Of a stretch of DNA of 64,000 nucleotides, positions 55,392 to 63,852 are shown piece after piece. This stretch comes from Candidatus Eiseniibacteriota bacterium (GTDB taxonomy: Bacteria; Orphanbacterota; Orphanbacteria; Orphanbacterales; Orphanbacteraceae), in NCBI GenBank assembly GCA_024276995.1, contig JAJRWB010000012.1, positions 1-64,000 of the forward strand, in the 5' to 3' direction. Each line of letters begins with the position of its first letter. Position 1 is the first letter of the stretch. A model generated the notes under the pieces. That model was not told where the DNA came from, did no database searches, and saw only the letters and a program-made list of their open reading frames with translations. The position numbers and the translations under genes are program-made.

Positions 55392-56678
55392 ATGGAAAAC
55401 ACGGAACGGATCATCGGCCGGGTGGCCACCGTCATTCTCGGCGGCGGGCGGGGGACGAGACTCTTCCCACTCACCCGGGAGCGCGCCAAGCCGGCGATCA
55501 GTTTCGGCGGCAAGTACCGGCTCATCGATATCCCGATCTCGAACAGCATCAACTCGGGGATCCGGAAGATCTTCGTGCTCACCCAGTTCCTTTCCGCCGG
55601 ACTGCACAGGCATATCACGCGGACATACAGGCTCGACAGTTTCTCCGACGGTTTCGTCGAGATTCTCGCCGCCGAGCAGAGCCATACGCATCTCGAGTGG
55701 TTCCAGGGGACGGCCGACGCGGTACGACAGAACCTCCGGTACCTCCTGCGGGGGAGCGCCGAGAACTTCATCATTCTCGCCGGGGACCAGCTCTACAGGA
55801 TGAGTTTCCGGAATATGCTCGCCTCCCACCTCTATCACGACGCGGATGTCACCATCGCGGCGACGCTCATCCCGGAAGAGGACGTTACGAGGATGGGAAT
55901 CCTGCGATGCGACCCCGACGGCAGGGTGCTCGAGGCGGTGGAGAAACCGGACGACTCGGAGCGCATCGAAGAGCTGAGAATCCCCGAAGGGGTAAGGGTG
56001 CGGTACATGACGGGCACCGACGGGCGGAATCACGTCGGCTCGATGGGTATCTACATCTTCCGGCGCCGGGCGCTCGTCGATCTCCTTTCCGACCTCGAGA
56101 TACAGAGCTTCGCCCACGATCTGCTCCCACGGGCGGTGGAAAAGTACAGAGTGTTCTCCCACCCCTTCGGCGACTACTGGGTCGACGTGGGAACGATCCG
56201 GAGCTACTTCGACGCCAACCTCGATCTCACCGACCCGGTGCCGCGGTTCAACCTCTACCAGTGGCAGTACCCGATCTTCTCGCGGCACCGGAATCTCCCC
56301 GCCGCCCGGATCGTCGGGGGCGACCTGAGGCGGGTGATCGTCGGCGAGGGATCGATTGTCGAGGATGCGCGAATCGAACGGTCGATCGTGGGGCTGCGCT
56401 CGATGATCCGGTCGGGCGCGGTGTTGAAAAACGCGATCGTCCTGGGGAACGATCACATGCCCGGCGAGGAGGATGGGAAGCGGATCCCGGAGATCTGCGG
56501 GAGTGTGTATGTCGAAAACGCGATTATCGACAAGAACGTAACCATCGGCGAGGGAAGTCGTATCGTCTCGTCCGGGGGAGCGGCCGAAAAGGACGAAGAG
56601 CTCTACTGCGTGCGGGACGGGCTCGTGGTGGTGCCTCAGGGTGTGACGATCCCCCCGGGAACGACGATCGAAATCTAA
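55392..56678 (+). CDS. glgC: Glucose-1-phosphate adenylyltransferase (GlgC)
   Basis: A 428-residue ADP-glucose pyrophosphorylase, the first step of glycogen synthesis. The nucleotide loop is ILGGGRGTRLFPLTRERAKP, followed by KYRLIDIPISNSINSGIRKIFVLTQ, FQGTADAVRQN, ILAGDQLYRM and the C-terminal left-handed beta-helix (VGEGSIVEDARIERSIVGL, NAIIDKNVTIGEGS). ATG 55392 follows GGGAGGG; the frame stays open for 1.8 kb upstream, but that is antisense to cstA. The C-terminus is typical. Confidence 0.95.
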   Translation: MENTERIIGRVATVILGGGRGTRLFPLTRERAKPAISFGGKYRLIDIPISNSINSGIRKIFVLTQFLSAGLHRHITRTYRLDSFSDGFVEILAAEQSHTHLEWFQGTADAVRQNLRYLLRGSAENFIILAGDQLYRMSFRNMLASHLYHDADVTIAATLIPEEDVTRMGILRCDPDGRVLEAVEKPDDSERIEELRIPEGVRVRYMTGTDGRNHVGSMGIYIFRRRALVDLLSDLEIQSFAHDLLPRAVEKYRVFSHPFGDYWVDVGTIRSYFDANLDLTDPVPRFNLYQWQYPIFSRHRNLPAARIVGGDLRRVIVGEGSIVEDARIERSIVGLRSMIRSGAVLKNAIVLGNDHMPGEEDGKRIPEICGSVYVENAIIDKNVTIGEGSRIVSSGGAAEKDEELYCVRDGLVVVPQGVTIPPGTTIEI

Positions 56679-56702
56679 AGAAAAAAGGAGAGGGACACAG
56701 CC

Positions 56703-57446
56703 TTGGGATTCACGGGATCACTTCTGGGCGGAGTTATCGGGTGGGCGGTCGCCGGGCCCCTCGGGGGGATCGTCGGCTCCCTCATCGGCGGCGGCGTGTC
56801 GTCGTCGATCGGTTCGCGGACGGAGGGAGCGCCCGGCGCGTCGCGCCCCCGGGCGGTTCGTCGCGGCGGCGAAGGCGCTTCGGCGGCGATCGCCCTCGTG
56901 GTGCTCATGGCGGCGGTGACCCGGGCGGACAAGAAGGTGAGCAAGGGGGAAGTTGCGTATGTAAAGGAGTTTCTCCTGCGATCTTTCGGCAGGGAGAACG
57001 CCGCCGACATGATGAAGGTGTACAAGGAAGCGCTCGACCGCGAACTCGATCTCGCGCCGATCTGCGAGCAGATGCGCGCCGCGCTGCCACGCGCCGCGCT
57101 AAGCCAGTTGATTCATACACTCATCGGTCTCGTGCAGGCGGACAGCGAGGCGGCCGAATCCGAGATCCGCATGGTGCGGGAGATCGCCCGCCGGCTCGGT
57201 CTTCCCGACGAGGAGCTTTCCCGTATCGAGGCGATGTACTGGAACGACACCGACTCCGCCTACAAGGTGCTCGGCGCGACGTCGACCGACTCGATGACCG
57301 ACATCAAGAAGAAGTACAGGGAACTGGCCAAGAAGTACCATCCCGATAAGGTCTCCCATCTCGGCGAGGAGTTTCGGGAGCTGGCGAGAAAGAAGTTCGT
57401 TCAGATCCAAGAAGCGTACGAGACGATCGAAAAGAGCCGCGCTTGA
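56703..57446 (+). CDS. TerB-DnaJ protein (DjlA-like co-chaperone)
   Basis: A 247-residue protein. The first 35 residues form a glycine zipper (GSLLGGVIGWAVAGPLGGIV), likely membrane-associated. A TerB-like helical domain spans about 60-175 (TRADKKVSKGEVAYVKEFLL, LIGLVQADSEAAESEIRMV). The C-terminal J domain begins NDTDSAYKVLGATSTDSMTD and contains the HPD motif in KKYHPDKV, so it can stimulate a DnaK ATPase. TTG 56703 is preceded by GGAGAGGG. It follows glgC by 24 bases on the same strand and is probably cotranscribed. Confidence 0.87.
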   Translation: MGFTGSLLGGVIGWAVAGPLGGIVGSLIGGGVSSSIGSRTEGAPGASRPRAVRRGGEGASAAIALVVLMAAVTRADKKVSKGEVAYVKEFLLRSFGRENAADMMKVYKEALDRELDLAPICEQMRAALPRAALSQLIHTLIGLVQADSEAAESEIRMVREIARRLGLPDEELSRIEAMYWNDTDSAYKVLGATSTDSMTDIKKKYRELAKKYHPDKVSHLGEEFRELARKKFVQIQEAYETIEKSRA

Positions 57447-57485
57447 TTCTCCGCCCCGCCGCGCGACGGCGTGCGGACCGTCGCC

Positions 57486-59493
57486 TCAATCAACCGTTTG
57501 CCCCGCCGCGCGGGCACGCGCCTCCAATCTCCGGATCATCTTCTCAGTTTCGTCCACGTCCATGCCGATCCGTTTCCCCCGGGAGTTCTCCCGGATCCAG
57601 GTAAGGTGGCGGATGGCGGCGGCATACGCTTCTTCGGCGCGGCGTGGTCTTCCCGCGGACATGGCGTCGTCGCCGGACCGCCGGTAGAGATCCACCAGGG
57701 TTTCATGCACCGGTCCTGCGCCGCGTTCTTCGATTCCCGACAGCAACGCTTTCTCGCACGGCGCGATCACTTCTTCCGGCGAAGCGCCGGAACGGTGGCG
57801 CAGCTCGGCGAGCCTGAGAAGAAGGGGCACCTTCGCCGGACCGGAGGCGACGAGCCGCTCGAGTGCTTCCAGGGCGGCGTCCGTTCCCTTCTCTCTCACC
57901 AGCCGGTCCGTCTCGGCAAGCCGATCTTTCCACGGTGCGCGCTCCGTGCGGGAATAGATAGTGATCGTGGGACGGAAGTAACCATAGTCGCTCGGGAGAA
58001 GTTTCCACGTAAACGGGATCGGGCCGAAGCGGATCGGGCGCTCGAAGGTTAAGGTTTTCTTGTAAGACCCGCCCGGGCCGATCTGTTCGAGAAACCGGCT
58101 CCGGGCGATGCGGTCGCCGATCGAATAGTCGGGAATGGCGATTTCCACGTCCGCGATCATCAGTATTTCCGGGTCGTACGCGGCGAGCCGGACCGGTTCG
58201 AATCCGGTGACCACGGTGGGATGGATTTTCGTGTCGATCGGCGGCGTATAGTACGCCCTTCCGTTTCTCGGGCTCGGAACGGCGATCATCGCACCGGCGG
58301 GGACGTTGTCGCGGATCCACCGGGCCGCCTCGTCCCTTACGTCGGTGGTGGAGAAGATCGACGCAATGGTGATCGCGTGAAGGAGGGCGAATGCGCCCAG
58401 GAAGAGCACCGCGGCGACAGCGACCTTTCGCCCGCACCGGACGAGGCGACCGAGGGCGAGTCCCCCGAATAGGGAGGCGAGCACCGACAGCGGCAAGAAG
58501 TGGCGATAGAAGAGCAAAGGGCTTACGACGAAAAGAACGGTGAAGGCCGCCGCCACGGCGAAGAGCACCCATTTCCCCTTCTCCTTACGTTCGGGCGAGG
58601 AGGAAGACACCGAAGGGAAAGAGAATCGCCAGTGGAAAACCGAGGGAGTTGACGATCATGGGAAGAAGCGTCCCCCCCCGGAAGAGGGGGGAGTAGTAGA
58701 AAAGGCCGCCGAGACCGGTGGGGCCGAGGAAGGAGCGGAGATCGACGATGGCGGGAAACCCGACAAGGAGTCCGGCGATGAAACAGGTCGCCGCGCTCCA
58801 TCGTTTCCATGAGCGTCACGATTCGGCGTCCGCGAGGATCGCGTAGAGCGGCGCCGCGATGACGACGATGGAGATATACTTCGTCGCCGTGGCGAGGCCG
58901 GCAAAACCCCATGCGAGGGCAAGTGCCGCCGTGCTTTTCCGCGAGGCGAACCGCAGGGCGAAGTAAACCGCCGCGAGAGACACCGTGCTCGCGGTAAGAT
59001 CCACCGCGGCATAATGGCTCTGGATCACGTGGTTCGGATTGACGGCGAGGAGGAAAGCCGCGCCGTAGCCGGCGCCTCGCCCGAGAGACAATGCGATCAA
59101 CCCGGCGAGGAGCACCGCCACGGCCCCCGCAAGGGCCGAAACGATCCTGCCGCGCAATGTCCACGCGGCATGCAGGGCGGCGGGGGCTTCCCGCCACTCA
59201 TCGAAGGTGAGTCCGAACGGCGCCGGAACCGTGGGATCGGCGGCGATCAACGCGCCGACAAGGCAATAGTAGAACGGCGGGTTGATCATCCAGCCCGGGT
59301 GGAGGTCGAGCCGCCGGGGCTCCATGGGGGAAAGGGCCGAGCTGACCTGCCTTTCGTCGGGGTGAAACGACCGCGCTCTGTCCGCGCCATGGAGCGCCCA
59401 GTCGATTCCCGCCAGGCGAAGGGAGAGAGCGAGGAGGAAGACGGCGACCCACGGAGCCGCGCGGCGGAAATGCCCCCTCCCGTCCCCTGTCAC
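57486..59493 (-). pseudogene. GT39-like membrane glycosyltransferase with C-terminal helical repeats, disrupted
   Basis: The start GTG 59493 overlaps the stop of the PLD-like gene (GTGA). The first 225 codons give a GT-C enzyme (HPDERQVSSALSPM, then helices), then a TGA at 58816-58818 cuts the frame. The same frame continues as RSWKRWSAATCFIAGL and LRSFLGPTGLGGLFYYSPLF, clearly membrane helices of the same protein, until TAA 58585-58587. From there the next frame continues (KEKGKWVLFAVAAAFTVLF). One extra base near 58587-58610 explains the shift; without it the reading frame would be 668 residues. So one gene has two lesions. A GTG at 58610 would give a 374-residue C-terminal piece, which looks like a fragment. 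The function of an intact form would be sugar transfer from a polyprenyl-phosphate donor. Confidence 0.75.
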
Positions 59494-60059
59494 TCGCACT
59501 CCTTCCGAAAGGCGCACGTCTCGCAGAACGAAGCCTCCCACGCCTCGTCGAAAACCGCTTCCACCGCCCGGATCGCCTTCCGGTCGGTGGTGATGAGGCC
59601 GAGCTCGAGATTACGCCGGCTCGCCCCCCGTGCGCCGAGGCCTGCACCGGTGAGATTCGCGCTTCCCGTGTAAAGAAACCGCCCGTCCACTGCGACGATC
59701 TTCATGTGCGATCGCCGGCAGAACATCATTTCGAATCTCTCGGAGCGCGCGAGGGTCGGCCGCGCCGCGAGCGATTCCCTGAACGGTCCCGATGGCCTGC
59801 CGCCGTGAAGGATCGAAATCTTCACGTCCCGCTCGACGAGCTTTTCGAACTCCCCCACGATCGAGCGGTACCACCGCCGCTTTCGCACGTAAATATCCTT
59901 CACGTTCGCCGTGGCGATCTTGACGTATTCCTTCGCCTTCAAGATCCCGTCCCGGAAGACGACGGTGTGGTGTTCCTCGTGGCGGACAATGCGGAAAGGG
60001 CTGACCGGGTCGCTCAGGGGAGCCTCCTGATAACGAGGATCGTGGCGTCGTCGTCCCAT
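59490..60059 (-). CDS. Phospholipase D-like protein, single HKD motif
   Basis: A 189-residue protein (175 residues if the CTG start is used). It has one H-x-K-x4-D motif, RSHMKIVAVDGRFLYTGSANLTGAG, with the following GSAN, so two copies would be needed to form one active site, as in Nuc-type dimers. The end carries CETCAFRKEC, a cysteine cluster. ATG 60059 overlaps the upstream phosphatase gene by 46 bases, whereas CTG 60017 has AGGAGG five bases upstream and forms a CTGA overlap with the phosphatase stop, so CTG is the better biological start. Activity could be phospholipase, nuclease or transphosphatidylase. Confidence 0.7.
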   Translation of the reverse strand: MGRRRHDPRYQEAPLSDPVSPFRIVRHEEHHTVVFRDGILKAKEYVKIATANVKDIYVRKRRWYRSIVGEFEKLVERDVKISILHGGRPSGPFRESLAARPTLARSERFEMMFCRRSHMKIVAVDGRFLYTGSANLTGAGLGARGASRRNLELGLITTDRKAIRAVEAVFDEAWEASFCETCAFRKECE

Positions 60060-61219
60060 TTGCCGCCGCCGAAGTTCTTCGCGGCTTCGAAGATCGCCTC
60101 GAGCAGTTCCTGGGCGGAGGCATTCTTGTGCTTCTCCATCAGTTCGGAAACGGGATCATCCCCGAAGTCTTCACTCGCGGCGTCGTGCCGTTCTAGGATA
60201 CCGTCGGTGAGGATCACCAGCACGCCTCCCCTGTCGAGGTGGACGAAGCCCCGCTTGAAACGGATATGCGGAAGGGGACCGAGAATCGAACCTCCCACGT
60301 CGAGCCGGAAGAATCCACGGTCCATCAGGAGGAACGGGGGGACATGTCCGGCGTTGACGTACATCAAGTTGCCGTTCGCCTCGAGCTCGCCGTAGAAGAG
60401 GGAGACGAACTTCGTGGAGACCGTGCTTCGATGAATCACACGGTTCAGCTTCTCGATGGTAGGGGAGATTTTCGTTTCCTTCTCCACGCCCATGCGAAGC
60501 CCCGTCACCACGTCGCGTACGAGAAGGGCGGCGGGGAGGCCGTGGCCGCTCGCGTCGCCGAGGGCGATACCGAGAATATCCTCGCTCAGCTCGAGGAGGT
60601 CGTAGAAATCGCCCCCCACGTCCTCGGCGGACACCGACCGCGCGGCGATTTCGTAGCCCGGAAAGACGGGGTTCCTCTTCGGAAAGAGGCTTCGCTGGAT
60701 AAGACGAGTCTCCTTCATGTCCGCGCGGATTCCCTCGGTCTCGAACCTATGGTTCAGCGCGTGGCGAATCGTGTTGAGGCATAGTTCGATCTCCTCACGC
60801 TGCCAACCGGGCGCGAGGCCGAAGGCGAGCACCGCGAGCCGCTCCCGCCCGACGAGAATCGCGGCCGAATCGGTGAAGCCGCCGATGACGTTCTCCTCGA
60901 ATTCCTTGTCGATGCCGGGGGTGGTTGAATCGAAGATGTAGCACCTGTTCTTCATCAGGAGCCGGACGGGGGGATAGTCGAGGGGGATCCGCTTGCCCGC
61001 TTCGTCCCGGTTCGCGCTCTTCAGGTTGAGCCGGAGCTTCAGCTCGTCTCCCACCACCTCGTAGAGGCGGCCGTTGGCGATGGAAAGGCTTTCGCCGAAC
61101 TGATCGACCACCTCGTGAATAACATCGGAAAGAAGCTTCGTTCTCTCGCCGGACATCTCGATCCGCGAGAGGAGCGTGTCGAGTTGTCGATAGAATCTTT
61201 TCCCGTCATGCAGCGGCAT
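60014..61219 (-). CDS. RsbU/SpoIIE-type PP2C serine phosphatase
   Basis: A 401-residue protein. The N-terminal 160 residues are GAF-like, and the C-terminal domain is PPM-type: VSAEDVGGDFYDLL, GIALGDASGHGLPAALL, VNAGHVPPFLL, ILTDGILER and WDDDATILVIRR carry the metal-binding aspartates. Such phosphatases act on anti-sigma antagonists or other Ser-phosphoproteins in partner-switching systems. No anti-sigma factor, antagonist or sigma factor is nearby. ATG 61219 follows AGGAAG; the frame open to 61465 has no better start. The PLD-like gene follows. Confidence 0.85.
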   Translation of the reverse strand: MPLHDGKRFYRQLDTLLSRIEMSGERTKLLSDVIHEVVDQFGESLSIANGRLYEVVGDELKLRLNLKSANRDEAGKRIPLDYPPVRLLMKNRCYIFDSTTPGIDKEFEENVIGGFTDSAAILVGRERLAVLAFGLAPGWQREEIELCLNTIRHALNHRFETEGIRADMKETRLIQRSLFPKRNPVFPGYEIAARSVSAEDVGGDFYDLLELSEDILGIALGDASGHGLPAALLVRDVVTGLRMGVEKETKISPTIEKLNRVIHRSTVSTKFVSLFYGELEANGNLMYVNAGHVPPFLLMDRGFFRLDVGGSILGPLPHIRFKRGFVHLDRGGVLVILTDGILERHDAASEDFGDDPVSELMEKHKNASAQELLEAIFEAAKNFGGGKWDDDATILVIRRLP

Positions 61220-61362
61220 AAACTTCCTCTTTCTCCCCGCGAACGGCCCCACAGATGTTCCGTGACGGGCGGTGTGTTGGCAAGGAGAAATCGGCCCGCC
61301 CGCGCCTCGCCGGTGCTCGGTCGTCCCGGAGTTTCGGAGCTCTTCCGAAAGACGATTTCTTG

Positions 61363-61391
61363 TTGCCAAACAGGCAGGAGGCGAATATAAT
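61363..61391 (+). promoter_or_regulatory. Promoter of the atp operon
   Basis: TTGCCA (61363-61368) and the perfect TATAAT (61386-61391) are spaced by 17 bases. It lies in the 180-base gap between the divergent phosphatase gene and the atp operon. The predicted transcript start, about 61398, is only a few bases before TTG 61401. Confidence 0.7.
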
Positions 61392-61400
61392 ATAAATCTT

Positions 61401-61694
61401 TTGAGCAGCGAAAACCGGAAAAAGGAGAAAAACGGTCCCGATCCGGTGCGGAGCGGGTTCGACAAGATCAGGCGGGCGGGGCGAGCCGAGTCGCTTGTGG
61501 GGCGCTATCTCCACCTGGGGCTTACGTTTACGCTCTCCATCCTCCTTTTTCTCTACGTGGGGTATCGGCTCGACGGCCGTCTCGGGACGCTCCCCCTGTT
61601 CACCCTGATCGGGACGTTTCTCGGAGCCGGCGGGGGCTTCCTGTACATCTACAGGGAGCTGATCACCGGGCGGGGACGGAACGGGTCGGAGTGA
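61401..61694 (+). CDS. AtpZ/AtpI-like F0F1-ATPase accessory protein
   Basis: A 97-residue protein with two membrane helices: LTFTLSILLFLYVGYRLDGR and LPLFTLIGTFLGAGGGFLYIY. The pattern YRLDGRLGT...LIGTFLGAGGG fits the small F0F1-ATPase AtpZ/AtpI family. TTG 61401 would be essentially leaderless given the promoter; GTG 61446 (82 residues) is the other choice, with GGAG 18 bases upstream, which is too far. The gene begins the operon, followed four bases later by a second, larger subunit-I-like protein. Confidence 0.65.
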   Translation: MSSENRKKEKNGPDPVRSGFDKIRRAGRAESLVGRYLHLGLTFTLSILLFLYVGYRLDGRLGTLPLFTLIGTFLGAGGGFLYIYRELITGRGRNGSE

Positions 61695-61698
61695 CCGA

Positions 61699-62142
61699 AT
61701 GAGAGCGGGATCGGTTCGGCTTTTCGGGGCAGGCTGCCTGGTTGTGGTGGCGCTGCTCTTCTTCGGCCTCAGACCGCTTTACATGGCGCGGTTCCGGGAA
61801 GAGGGGGTTCTCTCTCTCGCGCTGGGCCTCGCTGCGTGTCTCGGAGTGGTGGGGGCGAGTTTTTTCTTGCTGAGGTGGGCGATCGGGGCGTCGAACGCCG
61901 CATTCCACCTCGCCTTCGCCGGCGGGATCGCCGGGCGCCTGCTTATTCTCGGGGCGCTCGTGGGCATCTCCCGCCTGGCGCCGGGCGTGAACGGGACGGG
62001 TGTCGCGTTCGCGGTGATAACGGCTTTCTTTCCGCTTACCATCCTGGAGCTTTTCTGCGTGCTCCGGGGGAAGAGCGGATCAAATGAGCGGGACCGGCGG
62101 GACGACACTCCGGGGCGGTCTCGAGCGGGACGAATAGAATGA
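61699..62142 (+). CDS. ATP synthase subunit I-like membrane protein
   Basis: A 147-residue protein with four helices, starting VRLFGAGCLVVVALLFFGL and with ILGALVGISRLAPG and FFPLTILELFCVLRGK. Its position between the AtpZ-like gene and atpB, and its size, are as expected for the poorly conserved subunit I that helps assemble the c-ring. Sequence alone does not prove this. The C-terminus is basic and hydrophilic. It overlaps atpB by ATGA. Confidence 0.6.
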   Translation: MRAGSVRLFGAGCLVVVALLFFGLRPLYMARFREEGVLSLALGLAACLGVVGASFFLLRWAIGASNAAFHLAFAGGIAGRLLILGALVGISRLAPGVNGTGVAFAVITAFFPLTILELFCVLRGKSGSNERDRRDDTPGRSRAGRIE

Positions 62143-63017
62143 CGGAGACAACAGTCGGGGAGTTCCTGCTCGCGCAGGTGGGCGGGCACGGTGGCGAAGA
62201 AGCGGTCGGGGGCGCGGTCCACGGAGCGGAGCACGCCGCCGGATCGTTCGAATTCACCGAGATGTTTCACCACATCCAGGACCACGCGCTCATCGCCATT
62301 CCCCCGGTGCATATCGGCGGTGTGACCTTCGATTTCTCGATCACCAAGTTCATCCTCATGATGTGGATCTCCGGGCTTCTCTCCCTTCTCGTCTTTGGTG
62401 CGGTGGGGAGGAGGATCCGGGACGGGCGCGCGCCCCGCGGCGCCTTCGCGAACCTGTTCGAATCTCTCTTCCTCTTCGTCCGGGATGAGATGGTTTACAA
62501 CATGATGGGGAAGGAAGCGGGGCGGCGTTACGCGCCGTATTTTTCGTCCCTTTTCTTCTTCATCCTGTTCTGCAATCTCTTCGGGCTCATCCCATTCATG
62601 AATACGGCCACGGGAAACCTGGCGGTTACCGGCGGGCTCGCCGTGCTGACCTTCCTCATGACCCAGGCGGGGGGGATGCGCGCCATCGGTGTCGTACCCT
62701 AGCTGAAGAACATCGTTCCACCGGGGCTTCCCGTTTTTCTCTTTCCCATCATGTTGCCCATCGAAATCATGGGGCACTTCACGAAGCCCTTCGCCCTCAC
62801 CGTGCGACTCTTCGCCAACATGGTCGGCGGCCACGTGATCATCTTGTCGCTCATCGGCATGATTTTCATGTTTCGCGCACTCTGGGTCGCCCCAATAGCG
62901 ATCGGGTTCATATTGTTCATCGATTTTCTCGAAGTGCTTGTGGCGTTTCTGCAGGCGTATGTTTTCGTTCTTCTGTCGATCCTCTTCGTCAATTCGGCGA
63001 TTCATCCGGAGCATTAG
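62139..63017 (+). CDS. atpB: ATP synthase subunit a (AtpB), interrupted by in-frame TAG
   Basis: The 293-codon frame encodes the proton channel subunit a. The first part has ITKFILMMWISGLLSLL, FVRDEMVYNMMGKEAGRRYAPYF and FFILFCNLFGLIPFMN. At codon 188 (62700-62702) a TAG interrupts IGVVP-stop-LKNIVPPG, where related proteins usually have Tyr (GYF/GYLK). The rest is intact: the essential arginine R223 in FALTVRLFANM, then the final helices. Without readthrough the product lacks that arginine and cannot translocate protons. ATG 62751 has no Shine-Dalgarno. Sequence error, suppressed nonsense or true loss are possible. The frame ends in TAG as well. Confidence 0.85.
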
Positions 63018-63096
63018 ACGGAGGATCAACATTCATGACCGTCCGCGCGGGTGAAAGGAAACCGCCGGAGGGGAGTCATCAAGGAGGAAACAGGAA

Positions 63097-63318
63097 ATGG
63101 ATTTCGGATTTCTCGGTGCTGGTATCGGAGCCGGTCTTGCTGTGATCGGCGCTGGTCTCGGAATCGGCCGGCTCGCCGGCTCCGCACTGGAGAGCATGGG
63201 CCGCCAGCCGGAGGCGATGGGCGATCTCCGGGCGAACATGGTGATCGCCGCCGCCCTCGTCGAGGGGGTCGCGCTGTTCGCGCTCGTTATCTGTATTCTT
63301 CTGGCCACGAAGGCTTGA
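63097..63318 (+). CDS. atpE: ATP synthase subunit c (AtpE)
   Basis: A 73-residue two-helix hairpin. The loop is ESMGRQPEAMGDLR and the ion-binding Glu lies in AAALVEGVALFALVI. The residue after it is Gly rather than the Ser/Thr of sodium enzymes, and the Gln of the sodium motif in helix 1 is replaced by Ile, so protons are the likely ion. AAGGAGG lies upstream of ATG 63097. It forms the c-ring of the F0 rotor. Confidence 0.95.
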   Translation: MDFGFLGAGIGAGLAVIGAGLGIGRLAGSALESMGRQPEAMGDLRANMVIAAALVEGVALFALVICILLATKA

Positions 63319-63348
63319 TCACCGGCGACGCCGAAGGCGGGGGTTTGA

Positions 63349-63852
63349 ATGGATAATCTGTTAGCCATAAACCCGGGGCTCATGATCTGGACCATCGTGA
63401 GCTTCCTGATATTCGTCTTCCTTCTCCGGAAGCTGGCATGGGGACCGATCATGAGCGGTCTCGACATGCGGGAGAAGGGTATCCGCGACTCGATCGAGCA
63501 GGCGGAGCGGAATCGGGAGGAGTCGGAGAAGATTCTCGATGAGCAGAAAGAGGCGCTTCGCCGCACGCACGAGGAAGCGAAGGAAATGATCGCCCGATCG
63601 CGAGATTCCGCGGAGAAAGAGGGGAACCGGATCATCGAAAAGGCCCGGAAAGAGGGCGACGATCTCATCGAAAGGGCGAGGGCGGAGATTCGGTCGGAAG
63701 AGCGGCGTGCCGTGGAGGAAGTTCGTCGCCAAGCGGTCGACATCGCCCTCGACGCGGCGGGCAGACTGATACGGAAATCACTCGAAACCGAGGATCACCG
63801 GCGGATCGTGGAAGATTTCATCGCCCGGCTCGGCTCGGAGCGCGATTCGTGA
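63349..63852 (+). CDS. atpF: ATP synthase subunit b (AtpF)
   Basis: A 167-residue protein with one N-terminal helix (NPGLMIWTIVSFLIFVFLLRKLAW), then a long charged coiled coil from about residue 40 to 150, including the turn at GPIMSGLDMREKGI. It is the peripheral stalk that joins F0 to subunit delta. It overlaps atpH by GTGA. Confidence 0.94.
   Translation: MDNLLAINPGLMIWTIVSFLIFVFLLRKLAWGPIMSGLDMREKGIRDSIEQAERNREESEKILDEQKEALRRTHEEAKEMIARSRDSAEKEGNRIIEKARKEGDDLIERARAEIRSEERRAVEEVRRQAVDIALDAAGRLIRKSLETEDHRRIVEDFIARLGSERDS

Noticed and set aside
62751-63017. A separate gene for the second half of subunit a
   Set aside because: ATG 62751 has no Shine-Dalgarno and the segment is the C-terminal half of AtpB in the same frame.
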